From NCBI GenBank assembly GCA_002205965.3, contig NADL03000471.1, forward strand, positions 248,001-312,000: 64,000 nucleotides of DNA, read 5' to 3'. The stretch comes from Kappaphycus alvarezii (taxonomy: Eukaryota; Rhodophyta; Florideophyceae; Gigartinales; Solieriaceae). Positions 30,906 through 42,504 of the stretch are shown here, one piece after another (position 1 is the first letter of the stretch; each line of letters opens with the position of its first letter). The notes under the pieces were generated by a model. It was not told where the DNA came from. It made no database searches and saw nothing but the letters and a program-made list of their open reading frames with translations. Both the position numbers and the translations under genes were made by a program.

Positions 30906-31234
30906 TGTTGGTACAAGCGTTGTGCTTACATGTGCCGTACAGGCAATTCATGCCACTAGAAAGAACCGATAAATACCCCAGTGTCAATTTATTTATATTT
31001 TTTATCAGAAATTGTACCTTTAATTTTCTTTTTTCATTAGATAGAATGTATTTCTACTACTTAGCCTGTATTTCACTCCTTGCGGTATACTAGTCTATGT
31101 AAACCAAACTGATCCCAACTTCTGGGTCAGCCAGTTACCAACTATCACATACCTCTATCGACCAGCGACTTCCGTGAATCAAAATGCAGCAGTATAAACT
31201 GCTCGCCGCGCGCAGTGAGTCGGTTGTATCAACA
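30906..31234 (+). repeat. 5' LTR (approximate)
   Basis: Shares blocks with the split 3' LTR, such as AGAATGTATTTCTACTACTT, GGGTCAGCCAGTTACCAAC and TCGACCAGCGACTT. The left end is uncertain. Confidence 0.7.
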
Positions 31235-31319
31235 TGGAGGAAACCGACAATGCAACTAGTACGTATTTTTTCGCATTAATTCAAAACTAAGAATCAACTT
31301 AATCTCACGCAAGGCCGCA

Positions 31320-32160
31320 CAGGACCTCCTAGTAAATCGTGAAGCATATGAAGATTTAATAGCTGCACGGCCTGGAATGCAAGCTGCAACTTATTGGTCT
31401 TGCTTTACTGCAACTTTCTTGAGATCGCTTGTTCGTTCTCGTGTATTTAGTGCTCAAGTTAAGCAGGCATCTGAGCTGACTGACGCACTCATCAAGGAAA
31501 ATCTTGAAGAAATTGTGGGTAAAACGAATTTTTTGTCAGTAGAAGCTGCATTTGCATATGTGAAGCGCTATGTGAAACTCGATTCAAACGATACTGATGG
31601 TTGATTGCGAATCTCCATGCTTTTAGCGTCATATTAGGAGCTCTGTGAAAAGAGAGGTTTGAAATTTGTCGAGAAATCGCAAAAAACTGCTATTCAGCGT
31701 ATTATTTATGTCTTATAGCCTCCTAGACTGAAAACCCGGAAAAAAGATGCACTACAGTTGGAACTTGCAGATATTAAGGATGCCTATTTTGCCTTCGTGT
31801 ATTTCCTGGCAGAGAAAGCAGGAATCTTCGAAGAAGTCATACCGCTCCGGGAATACCTATGGGACAAAGGGAAACATAGAGATGATCCGCGCCGGTCCAT
31901 CAAAGTAGTTGACTACAGTAAAAAACCAAAGAGCAAATAGCGACTTTTGAAAGCCGACTAATATCCTGGAAAGGGGGAAAAAGATTTACTTGAGTACTTA
32001 AATCCAATATTCCCTGAAAAGAACGCTGCAAAGGACTTTCCAATCACTAGCAGAGAATTAGAAAAGAAAATCATGGAGGAATACCGTGCAAAAAAGAAGA
32101 CTGAGGCAAAGCCTAGCTTTTTTTTCTTTAGTACCATCAAGATCATTTGAAACATCTGAA
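31320..32160 (+). pseudogene. Gag-like region of old Ty3 element
   Basis: Short plus-strand frames: A-A-R-P-G-M-Q-A-A-T-Y-W with a helical capsid-like stretch (31377-31604), then 31758-31940 (E-L-A-D-I-K-D-A-Y-F-A-F). Conserved capsid features are weak. Identity as gag is inferred from position between the LTR and the protease. Confidence 0.45.
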
Positions 32161-32189
32161 GAACAACTTCCATTTAGGTCAACCCCAAC

Positions 32190-32607
32190 CAATGATGCTG
32201 TAATGGTGCAAGCTGAAATTGATGGGTTCAAGTTTTCTTGCCGTATCGACTCCGGTGCTAATTGAGACGCTATCTCAGAAACCATAGTAAACTTCCTCGG
32301 CGAAAAAAAATTATTCTTACCAACTCGCTTACTATCGAGCCCTGAAAAATCAAAGGCTATTAGTGAGCACATTGTTCGCTCCATGGGTACTACCCAAATT
32401 AATCAGCTCATTCAAACGATGTCTGGACTATGTAGACTCCGAAATGTAAAGGTGAAGATCCTATGGTACAGTAACGGCCAAATTGTGCCTAGTAACTTAT
32501 GTAACCGAGAAATAATTCTGGGAAACTCATTCCTAGTTCCTTCTGGTTTGAATGTAAAAAAAATTCTGGCTGATAACCTTGAACTACTCGCTTCAATCGA
32601 CAACTGA
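32190..32607 (+). pseudogene. Ty3 aspartic protease
   Basis: F-S-C-R-I-D-S-G-A-N (32233-32262) is the active-site loop; TGA follows at 32263-32265. The remainder has N-F-L-G-E and N-R-E-I-I-L-G-N-S-F-L, the second conserved strand of retroviral-type proteases, ending at TGA 32605. Confidence 0.75.
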
Positions 32608-32889
32608 AATCTTCAAGTTGAAGAAAATCCTTCCAAAGTTGGAAAGTTAGGTTTGAAACTACTATCCAACGAAGTTGATATTGCCTAAAATGAGCTCTAA
32701 TCATCTCATGTGTTCTAGGATATCCAAAAGGAGCTTTTCTCTGAAGGAAGGCGATTACATCGACTACAGAGATGTTGAAATTGGGATCCAAGACGAAAAT
32801 GAACTCCAAGAAGCAATCAAAGACATGATACCTCGAGGTATAAAACATCTGCATAAGGACTCAAGAGTAACACTCCGAGAACTATGTTG

Positions 32890-34323
32890 CTGAGTTCAAA
32901 GATGTTTTCTACAAAAAACTAGGAAAAGATCTTCCTGTCAATATCGAGCCAATGTCTATTTAGTTCGAAGGGCCTCCTCGCCCAGTGAAAGTTCGAAAAC
33001 GCACTTACTCATTACAGCAACTTTCATTTCTCAAGAAGAAAGTTGAAGAACTCATCGACACTGGTTACATTTTTCATAACAATGCATCTAAATGGGCATG
33101 CACATCTCTCATCGTTCCCAAACCTGGAAGAGAAATATTTCGATTACTGTCGACTTAAGGCCAGTCAACTCGCAAACGAAAAGGGCCGTATGGCCCATTC
33201 TTCATGCTGATGTTATGCTCGCCAAACTCACTGGCTCTCAAACCATGGTTCAACTTGGATTTCCTACATGGATATTGGAAATTCCCTTTAGCGAAACAAT
33301 CTCGCGAATGCAATTCGTTTTATACACCATTCTGGGTTTTCTCCCCAAATCGAGTACTCCAGGGTTCAACCAATGATTTTAGCTTATTTCCGGTAGTCTC
33401 TAGAAGCAATCATTGGACATGAAGATCTACTCATATACCTTGATGACCTACTCGGGTATGCAACTAACTCAAGTGACCTGTTGAAAAGACTCTGTACCGT
33501 ATATGAGGTCTGCAAAAAGAGTGCCCTGAAACTGAAACCCGCTAAATGTCAAGTTTTAACCAATAAAGCGCAGTTACTTGGCAGGATTATCAACAAGAAA
33601 GGCATTTGGTTTCAGCATCTTCAATATGGAGTCCTTACTAGTATGACCGCACCTTTTACCGCAGGCGCACTAATATAACTTGCGCACGGTGAGAATAGGA
33701 TGAGAGCTGCCATTCCTAAGTTCTCTCAGCTCTTTGCTCCCCTTCACGATCTACTTGAGGAAGGTTACACACAGTACAACAACTGTATGGAAACTAGGCT
33801 TATCAATGGCCCTTTCTCAGCTTGAAGGGACGAAAATCAAGATGCATTCCACAACCTTGTTAAGGAGATTAAGGAACAAGCAAATTTGGCCACCTTCGAT
33901 CCCAAAAAGAGACTTTTTATCTTCACTGATGCATCCGAACCCTAATGGCCAGGTGTACTAACTCAAGTTACTTATCGTGAATTCAAATCTGGAATACCTC
34001 CGCAAGAATGGGATCATTGCCCCAAAGGCATGGTACCGGGTCATTCTGAGGTTCATCATGTAGTTTTATCATGGTTGAAAATGATTCATAGCCTATCTTT
34101 GCCTCGAGTACTCGTCTATCGCATAATTTACTCACATGTGGTGAGTACTCATGGTTACGCGACCACAAAAATCTGCTGTACATGCTTTCACCAAATCGAT
34201 TCAACTAAATTGTGTCGATTCATGTTACTAACAAAGTACAACGCTGGGCTCTATGACTTCAATTACACTATCTGGCACATATCTGGAGAAAGCAGTGTTC
34301 GGACCGGCATTTTAATACAATGA
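32890..34323 (+). pseudogene. Ty3 reverse transcriptase and RNase H
   Basis: V-R-K-R-T-Y-S-L-Q-Q and S-K-W-A-C-T-S-L-I-V-P-K-P-G (32990-33130), then N-L-D-F-L-H-G-Y-W-K-F-P-L and an intact Y-L-D-D box (33436-33447), L-L-G-R-I-I-N-K-K-G. RNase H is poorly preserved (D-A-S-E near 33928 is the best candidate) and ends in I-S-G-E-S-S-V. Many stops and frame changes indicate age greater than that of the 23.4-kb element. Confidence 0.8.
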
Positions 34324-34499
34324 GCAGCTCCATAATACGGTAAGTCATCCGAGAGACGTCTGCATGCAATCAAAGTCCCACTTTTGGCTAAAAATAAACC
34401 TGAACTCCCATCACTTGAGATAATCTCCACGTCACAGAATAAACCCCTCCTGCTGAAATCCGAGGCTTCACGAGTTCTTCTTTTGATCCGCCTTGATGG

Positions 34500-35130
34500 A
34501 ATCATACTAACAAAACACTTTTCATCCCAAAGGACAACCAAGATCTGCAATTACGAATTGCAGTATCCGCTCATTGTGGTCCAATAGGACATCGCAGATG
34601 CACTACTAATTCCGATATCATCAAAGAGAAGTTGTATTGGGATGGGATGGAAGGAGACGTTAATGATTTTGTGCAGGTCTTTATCATTTGCAAGGTATCT
34701 GCAAGTGGTGACAAAGCTCATCGCCCGTTAGTATCCCAAATCCACGCCGAGAGAATTAGAGAATTACTTCAATCCGATTATCTCTAAATTGGCGAATCAT
34801 CCAATAACAAAGAGTGTATTCTCTTATTTAAGGATCATTTCTCGGGTTACTGTTTTTTAAGAGCATGCAAAAAGGAAGACGCCGAAACTACTGCCAAATT
34901 ACTTACGTTATATTTCACTACCTTCGTTACAGTACTATTTTGGTTTTCTGACCAAGAAACTCACTTTAAAAATGAAGTAATGGAGATTCTCGCCACGTCT
35001 TTGGGAACATACCATAACTTCTCGACTCCCTATGTGTCGTGGTTGAATGTAATTGTTGAAGCACAATGCAAACAAGTCCTTCGTGTGATGCGCGCCTTTA
35101 GTGCTGGATTAAAGGCCTAAAAACGTTCTG
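34500..35130 (+). pseudogene. Ty3 integrase
   Basis: S-A-H-C-G-P-I-G-H and an F-I-I-C segment give the zinc-binding start. The catalytic residues look complete: D in S-D-Y-L (34776), D in F-S-D-Q-E-T-H-F-K-N and E in L-N-V-I-V-E-A-Q-C. TAA right after D-Y-L interrupts the frame. The triad survives although the protein cannot be read through. Confidence 0.8.
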
Positions 35131-35419
35131 GCTGTACAGAGTATCATCAAAAATACTACTCTCGTCGTCTTGTAGGTCGAGCCCCTATTATTGTGCATAC
35201 TGGAATAGAGACAGGCATTCCACTCAGTCTGGACTGTCTACCGTCGAATATCAAGATTTTGACTCAATTGAGTCAGCAGAGGGCTTCCAGAAATTTGGTA
35301 TCGAGGAACTACAGATATAACTTGAAAATATGCATCAGGAAGTCAATGAGAGCCTGTTGAAAAACATAAAATCTACAGTTAAACATTAAAATGATAGAAC
35401 TGTAGTTTCCGCTTGCAGT

Positions 35420-35870
35420 CCAGTAGTTGATGATTATTTTATCGTTGCTCCCACCAAGGGATCTCGCACTAAGATGTCAACTCACTTGGTAGGACCAAGA
35501 CGAATTACCTAAGTACTTTCCGACTTCCTCTTCCGAGTCGAGCACCTTCTTACCAAATAGACAGAAGATTCTAACATCTCCAGAGTCAAGCCATATGCAG
35601 ATTCACTTGTTGGGACCGAAGTCCAATCGAAAGAAATCGCGGACTATTCTGACCGCGTATAGTACTCCGTCGACAATCCCATGTACATACGCGAGACAAA
35701 CGGCTTTTTCGAAGTTCTCATCTCATGAAAAGGTCTATGTACTTCTGGAGACTCAGGGGAACCTCTGTGGACTACATTTGACGATGTTCCTACCAAATTT
35801 CGTTCTTTTTTCAAGCGTTGCAGGCTTAACGGTACAATGTATAGAGCCAAAGCACACTTCAAGATTTTAG
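35420..35870 (+). pseudogene. Integrase tail and chromodomain relic
   Basis: V-G-P-R-R-I-T and L-F-R-V-E-H-L resemble the module after the integrase core. About 35650-35830 reads Y-S-V-D-N-P-M-Y, then E-T-N-G-F-F-E-V-L-I-S-stop-K-G-L and G-E-P-L-W-T-T-F-D-D-V-P, the pattern of a chromodomain with the aromatic Trp codon turned into TGA. The second Ty3 element in the window with this end. Confidence 0.6.
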
Positions 35871-35887
35871 AATAAGCTATGGGGCAC

Positions 35888-36051
35888 TGTTCTGTGCTGG
35901 AAATGCTTGCCGGTAGCATGAAATAAAACTACCCCAATGTCAATTTTCAGATTTTTATTAGAAATTATACCTTTAAATTTCTTTTGTTTTTATTGGTTAG
36001 AATGTATTTCTACTACTTGCCAGTATTTTAAACTCCTGGCGGTATCCTAGT
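35888..36051 (+). repeat. 3' LTR, left part
   Basis: Corresponds to the first half of the 5' LTR. It stops at CTAGT (36047-36051), where the nested copia begins. Confidence 0.75.
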
Positions 36052-36342
36052 TGTGGTACAAAGCGCAAAACAAAAAGGGTCAATTTATTGTCGTCTGAGT
36101 GCTTCTGAACCTTCAACCGGTTCAGCACGATCGGCCCTACCTCGACGTCCGAGTTGGAAAAGCGGAGCCCTCGATGATGTGTGAAACACTCACTTGACGA
36201 CGGCTATCCGAGAGAGTAGAAGGGCTAGCACCGTAGTCGTGCAATAAATACACAAAAACAAATGGGCAAAAACTACAGTGTTCAGCATTACAACGCTGTA
36301 CACTCCCAAAAGGATCAGTCACCTGATTATTTTAGAACCACA
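36052..36342 (-). repeat. copia LTR (3' LTR of the minus-strand element)
   Basis: TGTGGTACAAAGCGCAAAAC...TTTTAGAACCACA, close match to 41373-41668 at roughly 88-90%. Confidence 0.92.
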
Positions 36343-36351
36343 CTCCCGGGA

Positions 36352-37805
36352 CTACTTTTTGGATTTTGTCACCGTGCGAACAATCCATTTATGTACTGGA
36401 AAAGAGCACTTTCCAGTATATATAACCTTCTCCAGCATTCCATTACTCTTAGCTTTGGTAAAGCCATCGGCGATATTATCTAATGAAAGAATAAAGCCCA
36501 AATTTTCTATTTCTCCGTTATTATACGCCTGCTGCGTGGCTGTAATGTCGATCACTAACCTGATTTCAGTAGTCAAGGACCCTTTTGTTATCACATCGAA
36601 CATTTGGAGAGAGTCTGTGAACATATGAAGAGGTACTTTTCTCTTAAACATGAGCTCAATGTCCGTCTTCAACATGAGCTCAATACCCTTCTTCAACATG
36701 AGAGCGCGATCAAATGCATCCGCGAAAGCATAAACTTCTCCAGCAAGAACCGACCTGACAACCATCTTTCTTTTCTTGCTACTGGACTACAGAATGTGAG
36801 CAGTATGATGACTGTCCGTCAGCATGGTAATGAAACCATTTTGGCTACTGAGGTCAATGTTGCTGCCGAGAGAGGAATCTGCAAAAACTTCGAGATGCAT
36901 AGTCTTGATGTCCAAGGTGATGTATTTAAGCAACCGCTCACGGGTCTTCTTTGTATGTCTAATCCAAAAATTAAATTCGGCGATTCTTTCCTTTTCAAAT
37001 CGATCTTCCGTGACTTGCGCACATCGATTTATGGAGAACGCCAAGTTGGGCCTTGTAATCCCCAACTAAGTAAAGGAAGCCCGATGAGAGCTAAATTATC
37101 TGAATCAGGAATCATCTGAGATTAGGCCAAGGGATTAAGTGTATCCAAGTTGACCTAAAGAGAAAAAGGAGTTTCCTAGGCTTTTGCGATTGGCAACAAA
37201 GAACTCGAAGTCGTCCCAAACCCTACGTTTACTTTCGAACCGCTCTCCAGTGAGGCTCTTGATCCTTTGCATCTCTTCATTGCCGCAAATAGCCACCTCA
37301 TCCACGTGCATAAATAGCAGCGACGCCGTGCAGGTCTTCGTAATTCGGCTTAAAGTAAAAGGAAGGACCTCCAATCAGCGGTTCTGGATTCAACTCCTCC
37401 AATCGTTGTGGCCCACTAGTCGCTGGCATCGGCAACACTGTACAGTGGACGAACGAGTTTGAAGGCGGAAGTCTCGTCAAAGAAAGAAGGAAGTTCAATG
37501 CGTTCAGTATCTACTGTAAGCCAAGAGTCACGCGATACTCTGGCTTTGGTATGAGGTACAGGTCCCTTTGAAGGTATGCTTGAGTAATCTCATAGGAGAA
37601 GATACTGAATTTCTTGATCGAAGCAATGGACACGACAAGTCTCGTTGAACTTTGCCTCAAGGTAAATACGTTGTGTACAAGACGCTTCTTCTCCTTTTAC
37701 TTAAATTCCTGAGCCTCATACCTCGCTTTAGCCATGGAATTCGTGGAACCACCATTTTTGTAGGCGAGAACGAACTTCCCGCTGATAACGTTAGCATTCT
37801 TCGGT
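36352..37805 (-). pseudogene. copia reverse transcriptase and RNase H
   Basis: Minus-strand blocks in order: N-V-I-S-G-K-F-V-L-A-Y-K (about 37800), A-R-Y-E-A-Q-E-F-K, E-I-T-Q-A-Y-L-Q, then M-H-V-D-E-V-A-I-C-G at 37135-37374 (usual Y-V-D-D-L: the catalytic second Asp is Glu), G-I-T-R-P-N-L-A-F-S, F-A-D-S-S-L-G-S and S-V-L-A-G-E-V-Y-A-F-A-D-A-F (RNase H), and I-A-D-G-F-T-K-A near the end. A 24-bp in-frame repeat (36647-36718) encodes E-L-M-L-K-T-D-I twice. Several stops and frame changes. Confidence 0.85.
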
Positions 37806-37821
37806 AGAGCGGACTTATCCA

Positions 37822-39093
37822 TTACGACCCACACACACACACACCGCGCTTTTTAATGCCGGTAACCTCTCGTCGTTTGCCCTCCTCGAACTCTTCGTCG
37901 GACCGACGGGGATCCTTTTCATCAAGTACCTCAGTTATATGAACAACAAGTGAGAAGTCAAGCTCAACCTCCAGATCCGAGAGGGGGGATGGATTTGAAG
38001 AAGAGATGCTTAGGTACTTCTGCACGAAATTCTCGTTCTCCAACGGGCTGTGGTCTTTATCTTCCTCGTGTTGATCACTGTTGTCATCAATAAGAGGGTC
38101 CAAAACGTCTGACGGAACCGAAACTGTCTCGGGATCTCCATGGGCCTCATCGTGAGCAGTTGGAGGGGATGGATCGGAGTCATCCATTTCATCGTGCACG
38201 GGCGATCTGTTGTAAATTTTCACTTTGTCCAATGAGAAGTGAACATGCTTCCCACTTATGTCCACAGTAACCTGCTTACAGGATATATCGAGTACACGAT
38301 ACGGACCGTGCCATTTTCCAGACCCACGCTTCAGCTTGTTCTCTCGATAGACAAGGACCTCGTCATCGATTCCGAGGTCGGCTTGTGTACAGAGACCGGA
38401 CGGTGGTGCTATATGGAGAGCCTTTCTAAGGTAGTACTGAGCCACGATGCGTGACGCTTCCTTACGGGCGGATGTTAGGGCCTTCATGCGTTCTACTTGC
38501 GGTGACAATTCACATAGGAGTAGAGGGATACGAGACAGTACACCAGAGACCAGGAGTGTGGGACCTAAGCGATTCGAGCGGGCAGCGGCATTGATTGCTT
38601 TCACAGTACAGGACAATAACTCCTCCTTATTCATTTGTGGATTGTCATCTCGGATCCTTGAGTACACCTTTTGCAGAAAATTGCGGTAGCATTCGCCGAC
38701 ATTAAGGGAGTTATTGCTCAAAACTCCATAAAACTTCAGCTCCGCCCCGATGATTTTGACCAACGAACCCCACTTTGCAGACCGAAATTGGGGGCCTCTA
38801 TCGCAGGATATAACGTCGGGATATCCAATGTAAACCCATATCCTGATATTACACAGTTTGTCCCATACCCCTTGGTTGCTCTCGTCGCCGAGAAATTCCG
38901 CAGCATTGAACTTGGTGTCTATTTCTGCGATTTGCAGGACCTCCTTGCCGTCTAAATTCATGAGATCAAGACACAGTTCCCTATTGAAAACTATGTCGCC
39001 AGTTGGCAGGGATACCTTGAACCGATGTGGAGCAGAGTCTTGTCGCTGGCATGTGTCAAAGGTTGCCGTAATCCTTTCCAGATCTTTGAGCAC
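37822..39093 (-). pseudogene. copia integrase, long open frame
   Basis: 423 uninterrupted codons as drawn, though the first is not ATG. D-T-C-Q-R is the end of the zinc motif. The catalytic residues are all present: D in E-L-C-L-D-L-M, D in V-I-S-C-D-R-G-P-Q-F and E in N-V-G-E-C-Y. A C-terminal segment reads G-K-W-H-G-P-Y-R-V-L and F-S-L-D-K-V-K-I-Y. The last ~130 residues are acidic and serine-rich. It is much better preserved than the flanking RT and protease. Upstream (to 39300) the HHCC finger is broken. Confidence 0.8.
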
Positions 39094-39336
39094 AGACAGA
39101 GATACCTTCTCTGGGTCAGCTCTCTTGAGGAATTTCTACATGCGCTCTGACTTGGGATGAAAGAAGTGCTTGTGTAATCGGCGCATTTCAACACTTGTGA
39201 ATAACACGTTGTAACTCCAGACATATTAAAGGTGTCTTTTCTTCCTTTGTAGAGGTATCCTCCAGCCATCGCTCTTCTAGTATATCTCTAAGTCCCCAGT
39301 GTTTATCAACATCGCGTACTGGGTCATCAGGTCCAG

Positions 39337-39762
39337 TCAAGAAAGGAAACGAACGTTGATCTCCACGACCTCAGGGCGTGCAGGAAGATACAGATCGTCG
39401 ACGATTGGTATGCGGATTCCAAGAGTTCCAATGCTCAGCTGTTTCTGCGTCCCAAACCGGAAACGAGTTATGACTGTGCTTTGCTTTGGCTTGAAAGGTA
39501 TGCCCTGAGACCAGCAGTAGGCTTTTGCCTGGGAAATTCCAATGGCAGTTTTTTCCGCGGCTGAATCAACGCATACTCCATTAAATGGCTCAGTATCTTC
39601 CATCACCAGATATTCAGACAATAAAAACACCTCTTCCTTGTTTATATCTTCATCCTTATTCTCTCTCACGTCCGCATGATTCAGAAGAATCTGCTCAAAG
39701 ATATCAAAGTCAGATGCCGGTTCAGCTTCTTCCACAAGAACTTCGTCACCATTTGATGACAA
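39337..39762 (-). pseudogene. copia protease
   Basis: 142-codon frame with V-C-V-D-S-A-A-E-K-T-A-I-G, the active-site region (usual D-S/T-G-A; here D-S-A-A), and L-S-I-G-T-L-G-I-R-I-P. The Gly of the active loop is replaced, so activity is doubtful. An acidic leader with D-I-F-E-Q-I-L precedes it. Confidence 0.6.
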
Positions 39763-39834
39763 GCCCAGCTGAATGACGGGGTCTAATACGGCGTGGTGAA
39801 TGGCAGAGCTTTTGATGGCATCTTTCTTCGAATA

Positions 39835-41185
39835 TTACTGGATCTTACGCGAGGCTGCACGGGCAACGTTCAGAGGCTTCGGGCATTCTTTCACAAATTG
39901 ATTCGGATCATCACAATTGTAACAGCCCTGGACCGTCAGGGTGCCGAACTTTTTTGACTGTGAAGGAGGCCTTATCTGCTTTCCACGGAAACCCCTGCCG
40001 CCTGTCTTTTTTGTAGAGACCTTGCCCCTGGTAAAATACAGAAGCGTCAGAGGGGGTCCCCGGAAGAGGAAAAGCGGCTGCCTTGTCGCGGAGAACGGAG
40101 ATCTTGGCTTCACCGTGGAGCTGTAGCGCAGCCTCGAGCTCACTGTAAAATATCTGGAAAGTCACATTGTGAGTCGCAATACGGCTTAGAGGATTACGAG
40201 ACCAGTCGTACACTACCACAGCGTTCCGCAGAAATTCGATCTTATGCGCATCACCTTGATGGAATCTCGGGACTTGACGAGAGTATTTCGTGATTATGCG
40301 ATAGATTTACGAAAGAGTGGCACTCGTTATAGTCCCCTTTGCAATAAAGGAGCTGAGTTTTAACCAGTTGAGTCAGTTTTTCACGCGAGTTTCCCGCACA
40401 GGAGAGTTGTAATTGTTGGTTATCATATCCACAGCCTGGTGATATTCTGTAGCGTATCCATCAATCTCGTCGAGGTAGTACCGCTTCGCGTCACCCCGCA
40501 GAATTTTTTGTGGATATTGGAGTTTCTGCTGCGGCGTAGGGCTATAGTCACGGGCAATTTGAGAGTATTCATCGACAAACGCCATCCAGTTCTCACCAAG
40601 ATCCCCAGTAAAATTATAGTGACTGTTATTCAGCCTCATAGCAACATTTTGAGCTATTTTCTCAGCTATAGCCCCCGCTGGGTGGGAAGAAGCACTTGCA
40701 GACAACTGTAAAATAACTAATGGTGCGGGATTCAGGTCGGAACATAACTAATGGTGCGGGATTCAGGTCGGAACGAGTGCGACTTCCTGCACCTATTATG
40801 TCCTTCGCCATCTCTGTTGCGGCTTCCGCGTCTTCAACTTCCTCGTACAGGTTACTAGCGAGCGTCATCATGATTCGGTGTGATGAGTGCTGAACCCGAT
40901 TAGCTCTCTTCGAGTCAAGGAAGTTTCTGAGTTCTGGGAAGAAAGCCGGAAGATCACAAATGTCCTTCGAGAAGAGGACTGCGGGGGCACCATTTCTGCA
41001 ACCATACGTTTAAGCTGAACACTAGTGTAGGAATCATCTTCCTGAACAGATCGAGTAGACGTGATCAGACCTCTTTGCGTGCTCGTCAACGCGGATGACT
41101 ATTCATTACTGACGCTCTTCATGAAGAGTTTCTGCAACGACGATGAAATGGACCTGGTCAAGTTAGAAGTAGAAGTTTCGGTCAT
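39835..41185 (-). pseudogene. copia gag
   Basis: Starts at ATG (complement of 41183-41185) with a Ser/Thr-rich head. The helical part is at 40373-40705 (F-T-G-D-L-G-E-N-W, D-E-Y). A zinc knuckle at about 39890-39930 reads C-Y-N-C-D-D-P-N-Q-F-V-K-E-C, where the usual His is Gln. A 31-bp tandem duplication (40713-40774) and stops break the frame. Confidence 0.7.
40713..40774. repeat. 31-bp tandem duplication in copia gag
   Basis: ATAACTAATGGTGCGGGATT...GGTCGGAAC occurs twice, at 40713 and 40744. Confidence 0.85.
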
Positions 41186-41344
41186 GTTGACGAGAATGCG
41201 CGCAGTCGAACACCAAACACAAACACAGATCTAGCACTGGATGGGTGAGAGAGAATGGATGATTTGGTATATGTATGGGGGTGTTGTACAGAAAAAAAGG
41301 AGAATGGGGGAAAGAAACAACGGGGAAGAAGAGGATGCGTGCGG

Positions 41345-41366
41345 AACGGTTGGATTGCACCAGATT
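41345..41366 (-). promoter_or_regulatory. possible copia primer-binding site
   Basis: On the minus strand, about ten bases inside the 5' LTR end, CTGGTGCAATCCAACC has the TGG start and could pair with a tRNA ending GGAUUGCACCA. The tRNA is not identified. Confidence 0.3.
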
Positions 41367-41372
41367 AATTAA

Positions 41373-41668
41373 TGTGGTACAAAGCGCAAAACAAAAGGGA
41401 TCAATTTACTGTCGTCGGAGTGCTTCTGAATCTTCAACCGGTTCAGCACGAGCGGCCCTAACTCAACGTCCGAGTTGGAAAAGCGGAGTGCTCGATGTTT
41501 GTGAAACACTCAGTTGACGAAGGCTAACCGAGAGAGTAGAAGGGTTTAGTGCTGTCGCCGTGCAATAAATACACAAAAACAAACGGACACAAACTTCAGT
41601 GTTCAGCATTACAACGCTGTACAGTACACGCCCCAAAAGATCAGTCATCTGATTATTTTAGAACCACA
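41373..41668 (-). repeat. copia LTR (5' LTR of the minus-strand element)
   Basis: Partner of 36052-36342. It has extra GTAC bases (GCTGTACAGTACACG) where the other copy reads GCTGTACACTCCC. Confidence 0.92.
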
Positions 41669-41820
41669 GGAGTCCATACAAACCAGACTGATTCCAACTT
41701 CCGGGTCAGCCAGTTACCAACCATCACATACCTCAATCGACCAGCGACTTTCGTGAATCAAGACGCAACATTACAGAATGCGAAAAGCGCGGCGACTAAT
41801 AGTCAAAACAGGCGATCTTA
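41669..41820 (+). repeat. 3' LTR of old Ty3 element, right part
   Basis: Resumes the old LTR exactly where the nested element ended (GTCCATACAAACCAGACTGA), matching 31094-31234 of the 5' LTR and ending CAAAACA. Confidence 0.75.
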
Positions 41821-42504
41821 AGTTTACCTGACAGGACATCAACAGCTAGGACCCTTTCTTTGTTGCGAAAAAGACATTCATTGTTCCGTCGATGATATGT
41901 ACTAATTATATATCTAAAAAGACATTCGTTGTTCCGTAGATGATATATACTAATCATATATCTAAAACGTGAACCGACTGATGAACATTTTAGGTAAGAG
42001 AAACTTGAATATTAGACGTCAGCAACGTTGATGACCGCAGGGTCCGCTGAGCATTCCTGAAGCTGATCGAGGAGGACCACACTCCTTACACGAATTCCTC
42101 AGATCAACCCAGTGGGCGGCGAGTGACTCGCTTTATCAGCTTTCTTTAATCATTCCTATCTGGTTATCAGCTGCCGTTTTGCCAAAGAGGTCATCATATT
42201 GCGTGGCTAGTAACGGCAAGCTACAGGAAGAAATTCGATGGATGAGGATATCAGCTTGTGAGCATCCGCAATCGCTTACCTGAATTGCATGATCTTGAAT
42301 GCTTATTTGAATAACATTGAATCAAGTTGAGCACCCATCTATCCGTCAATGTTAGCACTTGAAATGGTGGTGATTTCTGTGACTCAAACTGTTTACGACC
42401 TCCAACAAAGAATTCGTATCACAGCCATTTACTGTTTTGAATTTCCCTTTGGCTGTGATTGAATTGTCCGTATTGAGTGAAGAAGAAACTTTACTTCATT
42501 GAGT
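41821..42504. other. no gene; 48-bp tandem repeat
   Basis: Two copies of a 48-bp unit (41868-41915 and 41916-41963) beginning AAAAAGACATTC. Otherwise nothing recognised. Confidence 0.55.

Larger units (their letters stand above)
36052..41668 (-). mobile_element. Nested Ty1/copia retrotransposon
   Basis: A 5.6-kb element with LTRs of 291 bp (36052-36342) and 296 bp (41373-41668), starting TGTGGT and ending ACCACA. It reads on the minus strand as gag, protease, integrase, RT and RNase H, the Ty1/copia order. It sits inside the 3' LTR of the older Ty3 element, between CTAGT (36047-36051) and GGAGT (41669-41673), probably a diverged target duplication. Confidence 0.92.
30906..41820 (+). mobile_element. 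Old chromodomain Ty3/gypsy retrotransposon, 3' LTR split by nested copia
   Basis: Coding blocks for gag, protease, RT, RNase H, integrase and a chromodomain run from 31320 to 35870. The 5' LTR (about 30906-31234) matches 35888-36051, then resumes at 41669-41820 beyond the nested element. The LTRs are much more diverged than those of the 23.4-29.7 kb element. A candidate primer site TGGAGGAAACC begins at 31235, right after AACA. Ends are approximate, and no target duplication is seen. Confidence 0.85.
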
